From Didymodactylos carnosus (taxonomy: Eukaryota > Rotifera > Eurotatoria > Philodinida > Philodinidae), in contig CAJNOQ010003415.1 in NCBI GenBank assembly GCA_905250885.1, forward strand, positions 1-20,326: DNA of 20,326 nt, given 5' to 3'. This document shows positions 9,176 to 18,229 of this stretch, in pieces. The translations under genes were made by a program, and so were the position numbers. The notes under the pieces were generated by a model. That model did no database searches and was not told the origin of the DNA. It was given only the letters and a program-made list of their open reading frames with translations. Each line of letters begins with the position of its first letter. The stretch's first letter is position 1.

Positions 9176-10683
9176 TTAATTTGTTATCAAATTACAAAAA
9201 AAAACAGGCATTAAGATTGCTATTGATATTCACAGCTGTGCATATCCATTACAAAACCTAAGTCATTACTATATCAAATAAGGACATTTCTTTTGCGAAA
9301 CGATGGATTACACTGGAAAGAATCGGGTCACATTGTACTGTGCATTCATTCTTTGCATTTATCTCAATCATTTCATATAATGTCGAACAGAACTAAATAG
9401 CCAATTGTAACTTTGAGTTTTCCGAATTTCCGACACTCCTCAGAAACCTTTGTAATGGTTTCTTAGACTGTTCCAGCTGGCGACAGCTTCGGAGTGGGTA
9501 ACGGTCTAGGCATTCGACCAAAAATTGAAAATGCACTTTTTCTAAATTTAAAGAGGAATAAATATACTATGAGTGATGGACTGTTCAATGATGAAATATT
9601 TTTTGTTTCAACTACTAAGATTCGACGGAAACACTTCGACAAACTCCCCAGTGAAAAGAAAACGCCTGATTCTCAAGATTCTGCGGGAAAATATTTTTTC
9701 TTTGGGAATTTCAATTTTTCGGCAGGAACCATTAATTCACCGCGAAACTTTTTCCAAACTCCGCACAACTTTTTTCTACGCCAAAAAATCTATTTTTCTA
9801 TTAAGCTTTCCATTCAGGATTCTAAGAGATATTTTTTCAGCAGAAATATATTTCAAAGAATTCAAGTACTTACTCTACACTATTTGCTAAATCGATAATA
9901 TTTCACCTAGCAAGACCACCTGGATCAGAAAAACATGCCGATTTGTGAGATTTTTAGAAGGGCAAGCAAGTATATTAGAGTCAACCTCGGATTGCGTTCG
10001 TCATGTATACTATCATCTTTACGACAAGGAATACACTTAGCAATCAACTTTGTCGAGTAATATTAATTAGTTCCTGTAAATTTTTCCCAAATTCTTGTAA
10101 ATCTTAATCAACTAATAGATTAAAAAATATTCGGGAAAATTGTTAAGGGTTTATTTCAAAACTATACTGAACGAAGAAAATACCGTTGGACTACTGGCAG
10201 GCGACAAAATTTGACCGCAATAGAAGACCACCCTTTAGAACTTGACTTGAGAGACAAAATAGAAGACCGGGTGGTCTTCTATTATAGGGGGGGGAGGGGG
10301 TTGATAGAATTTTGAACGCTAATTGAAATAAGCAAAATGCTGCTTCATCTCGAAAAACTAGTAATCGACTATAAATGTAAGTTAATGCTCTTCCAAGTAA
10401 CCTCTAATCTTCGATGACAATAAAACCGATTAAAAGATCCTATTTTAAGACTTGTATATCGAGTTAATGGCCAACTGACTACTTTTTTTTACACAGCTTT
10501 GTTGAATATGGAGTGACTGAAATTACCTCAGTAGATTGAGCTAACTCTCTTCTGGTAGTAGGGAATTTCATGGACTACAACATAGACTACTTTGCATTTT
10601 TTTACATCAATATATAATACTTTAAAAAATAAATTTTTTCTCGAAATCAGCCTAAATGTTAAGAGTAAGTCAGTCTACTAGTG
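9176..10683. other. Intergenic, no gene recognised
   Basis: Two overlapping plus-strand ORFs at 9494-9898 and 9573-9890 lie in a TTTTTC/GCGGGAAAA-rich stretch resembling the degenerate repeats near 12180-12400 and show no domain; they are not called. A 26-bp inverted repeat with arms AATAGAAGACC and GGTCTTCTATT lies at 10258-10283, with a third copy of ATAGAAGACCACCC at about 10220-10233. A G-rich run GGGGGGGGAGGGGG follows at about 10287-10300. Confidence 0.35.
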
Positions 10684-10691
10684 ATCGTAAG

Positions 10692-11014
10692 TAGGGGTGT
10701 TAATTTAGTGTTACTTTGGAAAATAAATGTAAATGAATCATTTATACTTAAAAAATAAATATAAATAAATGAAAAAAAAATTTATCTTTATTTTATAAAA
10801 GTAAATGATTCCTTTATATTTATTTATTTATTTTTAAAAATAAAGGTACAAATAAAGGTACAAATAAATAAATAAATATAAAGGAATCATTTACTTTTAT
10901 AAAATAAAGATAAATTTTTTTTTCATTTATTTATATTTATTTTTTAAGTATAAATGATTCATTTAGTTTTATCCATTATTATAAATGAAAAATAAAACTA
11001 AATTAACACCCCTA
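10692..11014. mobile_element. hAT-like MITE with 8-bp target-site duplication
   Basis: The terminal inverted repeats are TAGGGGTGTTAATTTAG (10692-10708) and its exact complement ending at 11014. They are flanked by identical 8-bp direct repeats ATCGTAAG at 10684-10691 and 11015-11022. The body is a hairpin with about 104-bp arms, 10731-10834 and 10861-10964, almost entirely A/T. An 8-bp duplication together with a (C/T)AGGGGTG terminus is typical of the hAT superfamily. There is no transposase, so it is non-autonomous. The intact duplication and ends suggest a fairly recent insertion. Confidence 0.88.
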
Positions 11015-11142
11015 ATCGTAAGCCGAAACGTCAGGATACACATTTCAAGATGTGCTCTACGAACTGGAAAGTTTGAAGGATAAACTCAATAGTTGAAAAT
11101 TTAGCTTTATTTTGAGCTGGGCTCGTACTTCAATTCAGATGT

Positions 11143-11408
11143 TGAACCAAGTTTCGAACGAAGTAAGCATTTTGTAGAAAAAATCTGAATGCATTCTCTG
11201 AAATATGAACGAGGGTGTTTTTGAAATTGTTTAAACTCGATTTATAAATACGAAAAGACGGCTCTAAAAACTGAAAAATTTCTTAAATAAAAATTCAGAA
11301 ATCGAGTTTAAAGAATTTCAAAAACTTCTTCGCACGTAATCCAGAGGATTTGATTCTGAACAACTTTTACATTTAGAATTTTGCTGCAAAATGCTTCAAA
11401 ACTTGGCT
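11143..11408. repeat. Imperfect foldback repeat
   Basis: GTTTTTGAAATTGTTTAAAC at 11217-11236, continuing to 11243, matches the complement of 11299-11325 with one mismatch. Weaker homology extends outward to CCAAGTTTCGAA near 11147 against TTCAAAACTTGG near 11394-11405. The ORFs on both strands at 11308-11572 overlap this structure and are not supported as genes. Confidence 0.6.
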
Positions 11409-12180
11409 TCATGGTTTTTTCGGAATACTTTTGGCCCCCAAATCCCATTAAGGAAGTGAAAGTTGAATTTCTTCCACAAAACTGGTCCAGTAATAATGAA
11501 AATATTTTTACATATACAGCTCTTCTATCAACTAACCTCAAATCATATCTCGAAGAACGGAAATTTTATTAAAATGAATAGCTGCTATCTTATGGAAATA
11601 AACGCAAGGCATGTTGGAAAGGAGAAAACAGCAAAAAATCTTTAAAATCAGCTCTTAATATTAGCAGAATTTTTATCAGAAGGAAACTCTAAAATTAGAG
11701 CGATCTAGTCAGATCAGGAGATTCGTATACCTGGTCACTCGATAGAAGAATTTTTGCGAAAATTCTGCGTGCAAATCGATATTCAAAAAATTCCTTTTGT
11801 TCCGCTGTTGTTGATTTTCCCGTATAAAAAAAACACGGATTTCACACGGATAAAAACCACTTTTTTCTGATATATATACAAAATCTATCTGATTGTAGCA
11901 TAATCGCGATGGCTTAATGAGAAAGTGTTTGCCATGCAATTCGAAGGTACCGTGTTCAAGCCTACGAAAATTCAGGGTTGTTCGTCAACTCTGCGCAAAA
12001 GGTAAACATCCCGTGCGCATAACACTGTGCGGAAAAGTAAGTCTTCTGCAGGAAAACTAAGTAGAGTAAGGTTGACTACGATATGTAAGATGAGAAAAGC
12101 GGATAGCGGCATGATGGAAGATGAGATGAAAAGCGAGACAGCCATGAAAATCTTTTTCTACAGAAAATGTTTCAGTAGAA
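11409..12180. other. Repeat-like non-coding DNA with a tRNA-like segment
   Basis: Words related to AATTCTGCGCAAAAATTCC recur at about 11745-11775, 11985-12000 and 12178-12198. At about 11903-11976 the order TGGCTTAATGAGA (A-box-like) followed by GTGTTCAAGCCTAC (B-box-like) about 40 bp later looks like a decayed tRNA or the head of a tRNA-derived SINE. The T-arm and acceptor stem do not pair properly, so it is not a functional tRNA gene. Confidence 0.3.
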
Positions 12181-12325
12181 TTCTGCGCAAAAATTCCCTC
12201 CGTGTTTAAGACGTTCACGAATGAAAAAATTCTGCAGAATTCTTCTATATCGGGAAATGAGAAGAAATCTGCCGAGATTTTTCGTCGTGAATGTCTTAAA
12301 CTCGGCGGGAATTTTCCCTAAGAAA
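12181..12325. repeat. Imperfect foldback repeat
   Basis: The left arm with CGTGTTTAAGACGTTCACGA (12201-12220) pairs with TCGTGAATGTCTTAAACTCG (about 12285-12304). The symmetry continues outward through AAAATTCCCTCCG and CGGCGGGAATTTTCCC. The opposed ORFs at 12172-12429 on minus and 12221-12406 on plus are consequences of this symmetry. Confidence 0.6.
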
Positions 12326-12989
12326 AGAACGGAGTTCTTGAGGTTTTCAAAAGCTTCCTGCAGAATGCGGCGGGAAAAGTGCTTTTTTTCCCGCAGAAGA
12401 CGTTGACTTCCAGCTTGAAAATGTTTCATTTTTGAACTTACGGAATCACGTTCATTTTCTTCACGTGGTTATTCGTTCTCGCGTTCCATCGTTAATCATT
12501 TATAAGATGATGGGCACGCCCTAGATAAATTACGAGTTTCCAGATCTTTGTAACAGAACTAGTGTGAATCCGAACTCTAGACTGGGCAGAGCTCAGACAT
12601 CTGGTAAGAACTTGACAAATTAACTTGCCACGAGGTATTCTTTATCGCTAAGGTATTTTTTATCAAAAAACTTTTAAGAAAAGGTCTGTTAGAAGACAGC
12701 TAATGAACAAAAATGAACTAATCGTAGCCGTCTTTTCATTGAAACACTTAAAATTGAGTAAAAACATTTGGTGTGAAGCAATGGGATCAATGCTGAAATT
12801 TATTAGAAAATGAGCATTGCAAAATATTTCGTATTCTGTCAAACGGTCATAGCAAAAAGTCCGAATTTTTATCGGTTATTTTTATGTCGTGTTAAAGTTT
12901 AACAAAATAATGATTTTTGTAGCAGTTCTATACTTCACTTACTCTGAACTATACCTAACCGATGGAAAGGAGGCTAAAAATCATTCGAT
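12326..12989. other. No feature recognised
   Basis: AT-rich sequence with no ORF of note and no clear repeat beyond residual GCGGGAAAA words near 12370-12400 that belong with the foldback to its left. Confidence 0.3.
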
Positions 12990-13810
12990 GAGCCGTACTT
13001 AGTTCGACAAAAACTGGCATTTAATTGTCCATTAACAGCCTGTTAACTGTATGCCAAAAAATGGCCCGTTAATTGTGTAAAAATCGAATGAAAATTGGCA
13101 TTTAACAGCCATTATACTGACGTTTTTATGACTTCGAAATAGCCGTGAAAATAATGCCAGATTATAGTCAATGTCCGAAAAAATATCATTTTGCGGACAC
13201 CATTACATGGATTTTCGTCCATAGAAGATCGCGTTAACTAATGTCAAATAAATGTGCCTGTTACATGTCCATTTTGAGGCAGTTTTTTCTCCATTTCAAA
13301 ATGGCAAAAAGCTGATCATAAATTGGCATATAACAGCCAGTTTATGGTCACCAAGCCATTCACCGTTTTATTCTGCTGCCATGACTAGTATAAATGACTC
13401 TGATTTTCCTAAAATAATTTAGAGTTTTTCTCTTCTTCAATTATATGAGTCATAGAAACTTGCCTCGAACAAGTGGTCTGTGATTCTTGGGTCGGTGCAG
13501 ACGATAGTACCGTAGGTTTCAGAAGATATTTTTTTCACATTTTCGAACACTCCAAAAATTGATATTTAAATGGCAAAAAAATATGACCAGCAGGGTTACT
13601 GACAGCAATTAAATGCCTGTTATTTGACCGTTTCATAACATTTAAAACAATGCGAAATAAATGCATTTAAACGTTCCCAGTTATAGTGGCAAAAAATGGC
13701 CCAAAAACTGAGTCAAATGCTATAAAAATTCTATTTAAATGCTTATTAATGCCATATTAAATGACATTTAATTGCTAATTAACTACACAGTTTTCGACGT
13801 CCTGGGTGTC
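12990..13810. repeat. Dense degenerate TGGCATTTAA/TTAAATGCC repeat block
   Basis: Short words of the type ACTGGCATTTAATTG, TTGGCATTTAACAGCC, TTGGCATATAACAGCC, AATTAAATGCCTG and AATGGCAAAAA or its complement occur in both orientations from about 13014 to 13350 and 13565 to 13780, with a less structured middle. The ends GTTCGACAAAAACTGG (left) and CAGTTTTCGACGTCCTGGGT (right) are roughly inverted, suggesting one element of about 800 bp. No coding potential. It is similar in style to 1-140. Confidence 0.5.
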
Positions 13811-15224
13811 GTTTGTCGGCTCAACACAGTTATTAGTCATGCACAGTAATGTTTTTTACATCTGCTGCTTCCCAGAAAAAGTTTGGTAATTATGCAGAAA
13901 GAATAAGTTATAATCACTTTGAGTAATACCAATCACGGTTTTTTCCAACAAGGTGAAAAGAAGGAAAAAACCAACTTCATTCATGAATCAACAAAAGTAC
14001 GTATATGTTGAAGGAGAATGACGTAGAATTTCTATGTGAAAATAATTGAATTGTTATAAACGACTTATATCTTTTTCAAAGTAATTTTTCTATTTTAATA
14101 AGTAGAGTTGAGGTAATCTTGGGCAGAAAAGGTGTACTAGTAAAATAAGAGCATTGTAAATGAATTCTTCACGAAACATTGCCACTACGATTGTGTCTGT
14201 TTCCCTCTAGAGTAATTACGCAAAGAACGTACAAAAATGGCTTGTGAAAAATCAATCTATACAGAACAAAACAGCGCGTACGTACTCTAATCGTCGATCA
14301 AATCAGCTTTTTATTCTGTGTTAAACGAATGTGTAAATACAAAATTCATTGTGTCTTATGTAGTTTTTTCTCGTAGCTATTAGATGGATCGTATGAAACA
14401 AATGCCGGCATGTCGGCAACTATTGGCAAATAATGCCACCTATTTTATTTTCTTATTGCACCGGTCTATTGCTCACATCCGCAAAATACTGTGCTAACCC
14501 ATTAAAAAAGTAGAACTGATTCATCAAAATAATGGACTGATGAACTTTTTTAGTCTACAATCAAACACAAAGCACACCTAACATCTTTCGGATGCCCCTA
14601 ATGATGAGCGAAGGAAGACGCAAGGCTCTTTTGTATTCCGGGAGAAAATTCAAGGGTTATGCTCTTTGACTCATATGATTTGTTTTCCAGTCTTGATAGA
14701 CCCTTAACGTTACACAAAAGACTTTCAGTCAAGGGTCCGCGAATCGCAGACGAACGTTTCTTGTTTCACACGTGCAGCGGTTTTTCATTGCTTTATTTGA
14801 TGGACTGTAAATCACGGCTATATACAAAAACGCGTAGTCTATCCACAATGCGTTCATAACACAGTCAATGATTTTATGACCGGTCTGTTTTGTAAACATC
14901 TGCAATTACATAATATCTAGATGTACAGATACATAGATATTCAGATCTTCAGGTATCTTCCTGTTTTCTTCCATAGTGGCGAATATCGAGGTAGGGCTCA
15001 CTCTCATCGTCCCATCCTTTCCCATTCAGCTTTCCCCATTTTCAGAAGAATGCATATTTTTGATTTTATACTAAAAAAAAACAAGCTTTTCTGCTTTTCC
15101 ACCGTCTCAGAAATGTACACATTTTGAATATATGCTGAAAAAACAAGCTTTTCTGCTCGTCGTGATTGTATGTCGATTTGTTTTCTTCACGTTTGAAAAC
15201 CGAACTGTATATCTAAAGATCTAA
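13811..15224. other. Intergenic, no gene recognised
   Basis: Only short domain-less ORFs at 14659-14859 and 14921-15127. A string of related words (AGATGTACAGATACATAGATATTCAGATC) at 14919-14947 is a small simple-sequence patch. Nothing else is supportable. Confidence 0.35.
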
Positions 15225-15436
15225 ATGTCTCATAATCTTTTCCAAAAAGATCATCAGTTTTTTTTAAAAATCATAATCGTCAAAATCAGACTGTTTTATC
15301 GTTCTACACACTGCCAAGACAATAAACCGACATTTGAGAGGATAAATTGTGCTTCTATAACTCGAAATTGGCAGTGCGGATAAGGAATATAGGGAATCGC
15401 CGATGAAGACTGACGATAATTTTAAAAAAATTCCAG
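15225..15436 (+). other. Possible 5' exon and intron of the ART gene
   Basis: The ART reading frame has no ATG at its start and is closed by TAA at 15423, just before a possible acceptor ATTCCAG ending at 15436. One frame-compatible solution is an exon from ATG 15225 to 15373, then a 63-bp intron 15374-15436 (GTGCGG...CCAG), joining CA|C into the ART frame. The donor is weak and the predicted peptide is unlike the usual start of these proteins. A second ATG at 15403 runs in the wrong frame and would need an indel. The true start is unresolved. Confidence 0.25.
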
Positions 15437-15437
15437 C

Positions 15438-17021
15438 GATGAGTCAAAACCGAAGACGTTTGCGATTGTATGGGATGACGATGTTGATGTTTCAACGAAT
15501 TATGACGATTTTACAGTTGCATGGCTTGATAATCGACATAACCATACGACAGAGTTTTATCAAATTGTGGATAGGTTGAGAGATGTAGTTAATCATGTGG
15601 AAGTATTTCATAGTATCAGTAGTTGTCTTAATTATATATCATCTGTCAAAAACAAACAAATATTCTTAATTATCGGCGGTTTATTTAGCGAGTTTGATGT
15701 TTATTTGTTATATGACCTTCCAGAAAATGTTCTGGTCTACTCATGGCGTAATGAGAACTATGTTAACTGGCTAAAATCTAACATAAACATACGCGGAATA
15801 TTTGATGAACCAACAGGGTTGATTGAGAAAATTAATGAAGATTTGGCAACCGAAACCTTGTACGGTACGTCGACTCGTCGTTTCGATGTGAATCAAATCC
15901 GATATAAATGTTTTCAATTATTAATCGACGTTTTACGTCATATGCCAGCACCAAGAGAGACAGCAAAAGAAAACATGATAGAACATTGTAAAGGTAACAA
16001 TAAAGTAGAGAAATCAAAAATTGACGATTTTAGAGAACATTATATAGCAGAAAATGCCATTTTTTGGTATTCACGGGATAGTTTTTTCAAGAAACTATTT
16101 GATAAAGATCTTCGTACAGATGATTTAAATCTGATCTTATATTTTGGTTTTTATATAATTGATCTTTATAATCAACTATATCGATTACAAGAACAAAAAT
16201 GCAAATCATTATATCACACTGTCTATCGGGGACAATTACTACCGCGCAAGGAACTCGAAAAACTGAAACAAAAGGTTGGCAGTTTTATTTCAAATAATTC
16301 ATTTTTGTCAACAACTTATAAGGAAGATGTGGCGCTAACGTATGCCCAAAACAACTTTGAGGATCCATTATATGAATCGGTTTTATTCGAAATTGATATC
16401 GGAAACGAAAGTCAAAATGTACATCATCCATTAGCTGATATTAGTGAAATAAGTCATATAGATGCGGAAATACTATTATCACTTGGAACAGTGTTTCGAA
16501 TTGATATTGCTGCTGAACCGTCTGATGAAAACGACAAGATATGGTACTTCCATCTAACTGTGTGTGATAAAGGTCGTGAAGTACAAAAATTAACTGATAA
16601 TTTTGACGTAATTTTATTAGAATTAACGCAAATATTACGTCGCATGTCACCAGATAGTGACAAAGTAAATAATAAACTTTTGGAAAGATGTCGATTGTAC
16701 TATGCTAATAATCCAGCTGAGTTGGAAAAAATTGACGATTTTGAAAAGAATTACCATGCAGATGATGCAATTCGCTGGTATGCTAAAGATTCATTTCTTT
16801 TTCGTCTGTTGAATACTGCTCTTCGAAAAAATGATATAAATACAATTCTTGACTTTCGATTTTTCATAATTGATCTTCATGATCAATTAACCAAAGTTCA
16901 AACTGAATATTTGCGATCCTTACCAGTCAATGCAACACGACTGACTCTGTTTCGAGGACAATTAATGGGTAGCAGGGAACTGAAACAACTTCAGCTTTCT
17001 GTTGGCAAATATTTCGATTAG
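15438..17021 (+). CDS. Receiver-like plus tandem ADP-ribosyltransferase protein (frame broken in second ART)
   Basis: The frame is open from 15426, and homology-like sequence begins at about 15438 (DESKPKTFAIVW). The first 130 or so residues (VAWLD..., IFLIIGGLF, VLVYSW) resemble a degenerate receiver-like domain that I recall at the N-terminus of many bdelloid ART proteins. Two R-S-E type ART domains follow. ART1 has YRGQ (R at 16227), SFLSTT, and DAE at 16461-16469. ART2 begins at about 16605 with FRGQ (R at 16953) and runs into TAG at 17019-17021. ARTs transfer ADP-ribose from NAD to proteins; the target here is unknown, and no signal peptide is visible, so an intracellular role is inferred. 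Motif 3 reads D-x-E rather than E-x-E in both domains, which casts doubt on classical arginine specificity. GTG at 15567 is the first possible initiator, but the domain clearly starts earlier. The remainder of ART2 continues in another frame at 17005. Confidence 0.8.
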   Translation, partial: DESKPKTFAIVWDDDVDVSTNYDDFTVAWLDNRHNHTTEFYQIVDRLRDVVNHVEVFHSISSCLNYISSVKNKQIFLIIGGLFSEFDVYLLYDLPENVLVYSWRNENYVNWLKSNINIRGIFDEPTGLIEKINEDLATETLYGTSTRRFDVNQIRYKCFQLLIDVLRHMPAPRETAKENMIEHCKGNNKVEKSKIDDFREHYIAENAIFWYSRDSFFKKLFDKDLRTDDLNLILYFGFYIIDLYNQLYRLQEQKCKSLYHTVYRGQLLPRKELEKLKQKVGSFISNNSFLSTTYKEDVALTYAQNNFEDPLYESVLFEIDIGNESQNVHHPLADISEISHIDAEILLSLGTVFRIDIAAEPSDENDKIWYFHLTVCDKGREVQKLTDNFDVILLELTQILRRMSPDSDKVNNKLLERCRLYYANNPAELEKIDDFEKNYHADDAIRWYAKDSFLFRLLNTALRKNDINTILDFRFFIIDLHDQLTKVQTEYLRSLPVNATRLTLFRGQLMGSRELKQLQLSVGKYFD

Positions 17022-17373
17022 TTCATTCTTCTCAACAAGTACAACCGAAAACGTTGCTCTTATGTACAATGGATATGGTTCACATCGCTCGGGTTATGAA
17101 TCTGTATTATTTGTGATTAAAATTAATCTACACAAAATTACGCGCGATACTCAACCTGTATTCGCTAAAATCCATCACTTGAGTAACATAAGAGATGATG
17201 ATGAAGTTCTCTTGTTAACTGGAAATATATTTCGTGTGAACGCTATTGTAAAAAGATCGGATAATATATGGACGATACATTTAACGTTATGTATAGAAGA
17301 TAAAGGATTAGAAAACATTCAAAGCTATCTTGATATTGTCTTATTACCACTAACTAAAAAACTTGATAATTAG
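17005..17373 (+). pseudogene. C-terminal half of the second ART domain, frame-shifted
   Basis: Directly after the TAG at 17021 the sequence continues as the rest of ART2 in the +1 frame: SSFFSTSTTENVAL matches SNNSFLSTTYKEDVAL of ART1, and motif 3 (DDDEVLLLTG, E at 17203) and the closing IWTIHLTLC strand follow before TAG at 17371-17373. Aligned against ART1, the junction near 17016 looks like the loss of two bases or the gain of one. All three motif positions of ART2 are therefore present but split between frames. This could be a genuine decay mutation, a programmed event or a sequencing error; the sequence alone cannot decide. Confidence 0.75.
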
Positions 17374-17461
17374 AGAAAGTAACAATCGTACCTCGTAGCT
17401 ATCAGACTGCAAGTTAAATATAGAGTCTCCATTTTTATGTTCGCCGTATTAAGATAAGAGA

Positions 17462-17533
17462 TGTTATCATGACTAGAGAAGTTATCATGACTAGAGAAGT
17501 TATCATGACTAGAGAAGTTATCATGACTAGAGA
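17462..17533. repeat. Four tandem copies of an 18-bp unit
   Basis: The unit AGTTATCATGACTAGAGA is repeated at 17462-17479, 17480-17497, 17498-17515 and 17516-17533. Only the first two bases of copy one differ. The array is followed by AGAAGAAG. It lies about 90 bp beyond the ART stop codon, so it is probably in the 3' UTR or just outside it. The near-identity of the copies indicates recent expansion, and such arrays often vary in copy number between haplotypes. Confidence 0.9.
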
Positions 17534-17957
17534 AGAAGAAGTTCACGAGGGTATGTCTCCAGTGGTGCAAAACGTTTTATCGCATTTATAATTCAAAAAT
17601 ATGTGAGAAGATCCAGAGTTTTCCCTTGAATCTTCTGATGTTTTCAAAATTCTTGTGGAATCTGTTTTTGGATCAAGGCAAATATTGTTCTTTTTTCAGT
17701 GTGTCGTAATTTCGATAACTCAGCACTCTTCAATATTTTGAATATTGTTAAAACGAGAAAAATGCTATCAAACATTCAAATAGCAGCTTTTGTAGAAAAT
17801 TCAATTCTCTATCGAATGAGTCTAAAACCAACTCTTTGGACCACTGGAAAGTACCTCAAAAACAAAGAACACATGTGGACAGTTTATTCTGAACCATCGT
17901 TACTATGGGCGCCAAATTAAAAGACAGGTGGTTGTTTTTTGATTAAATCGATAATCG
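17534..17957. other. No gene recognised
   Basis: A 73-codon ORF at 17699-17920 follows a TTTTTTCAG that could be a splice acceptor, but its translation has no domain I recognise and no start context. It is left uncalled. Confidence 0.3.
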
Positions 17958-18229
17958 ATCGAGATAAAACCCAGCGATTTATTCAATTGAAAGAGGACAG
18001 TTTAAGCTATCTGTTTATATCTTGGTAAAAGTATGATCGTTATATGTGTGATCTTTATCTTTGAAAACAAAACTATCGCGATAAACTCCAATAGATTTTT
18101 ATCGAGTATTATCGTGATCAAAGGGTCGTTTAGACATGAAGCTAAAAGTATCACGATTAAATTTTTATTAATGAGGAGATTGATTTTCCCGTGTTTTATC
18201 TCGATATGAAAGAATTCTTTCATATCGAG
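17958..18229. repeat. Palindrome-rich element with ATCGAGATAAAAC inverted ends
   Basis: ATCGAGATAAAAC at 17958-17970 is the exact complement of 18193-18205. Within it, TATCGCGATA (18074-18083), ATTATCGTGAT (about 18108-18118) and ATCACGATTAAAT (about 18149-18161) repeat a TATCGNGAT theme in both orientations. The right end carries a perfect 30-bp palindrome at 18200-18229 centred on GAATTC. It is probably a small non-autonomous foldback element. No target-site duplication was found. Confidence 0.55.

Noticed and set aside
9494..9898. Two overlapping plus-strand ORFs rich in Phe, Arg and Lys
   Set aside because: They lie in repeat-like TTTTTC/GCGGGAAAA DNA, occupy different frames of the same stretch and resemble nothing known.
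12172..12429. Opposed ORFs on both strands
   Set aside because: Both are produced by the foldback at 12181-12325.
14532..14580. Hammerhead ribozyme core suggested by ACTGATGAAC, since rotifer retroelements can carry such ribozymes
   Set aside because: No matching GAAA core segment or three-stem arrangement follows.
16969..17021. A 53-bp GT...AG intron that would skip the stop codon in the ART gene
   Set aside because: The segment encodes residues aligning with ART1 (RELKQLQLSVGKYF against KELEKLKQKVGSF), and removing it does not bring the upstream frame into the downstream ART2 frame.
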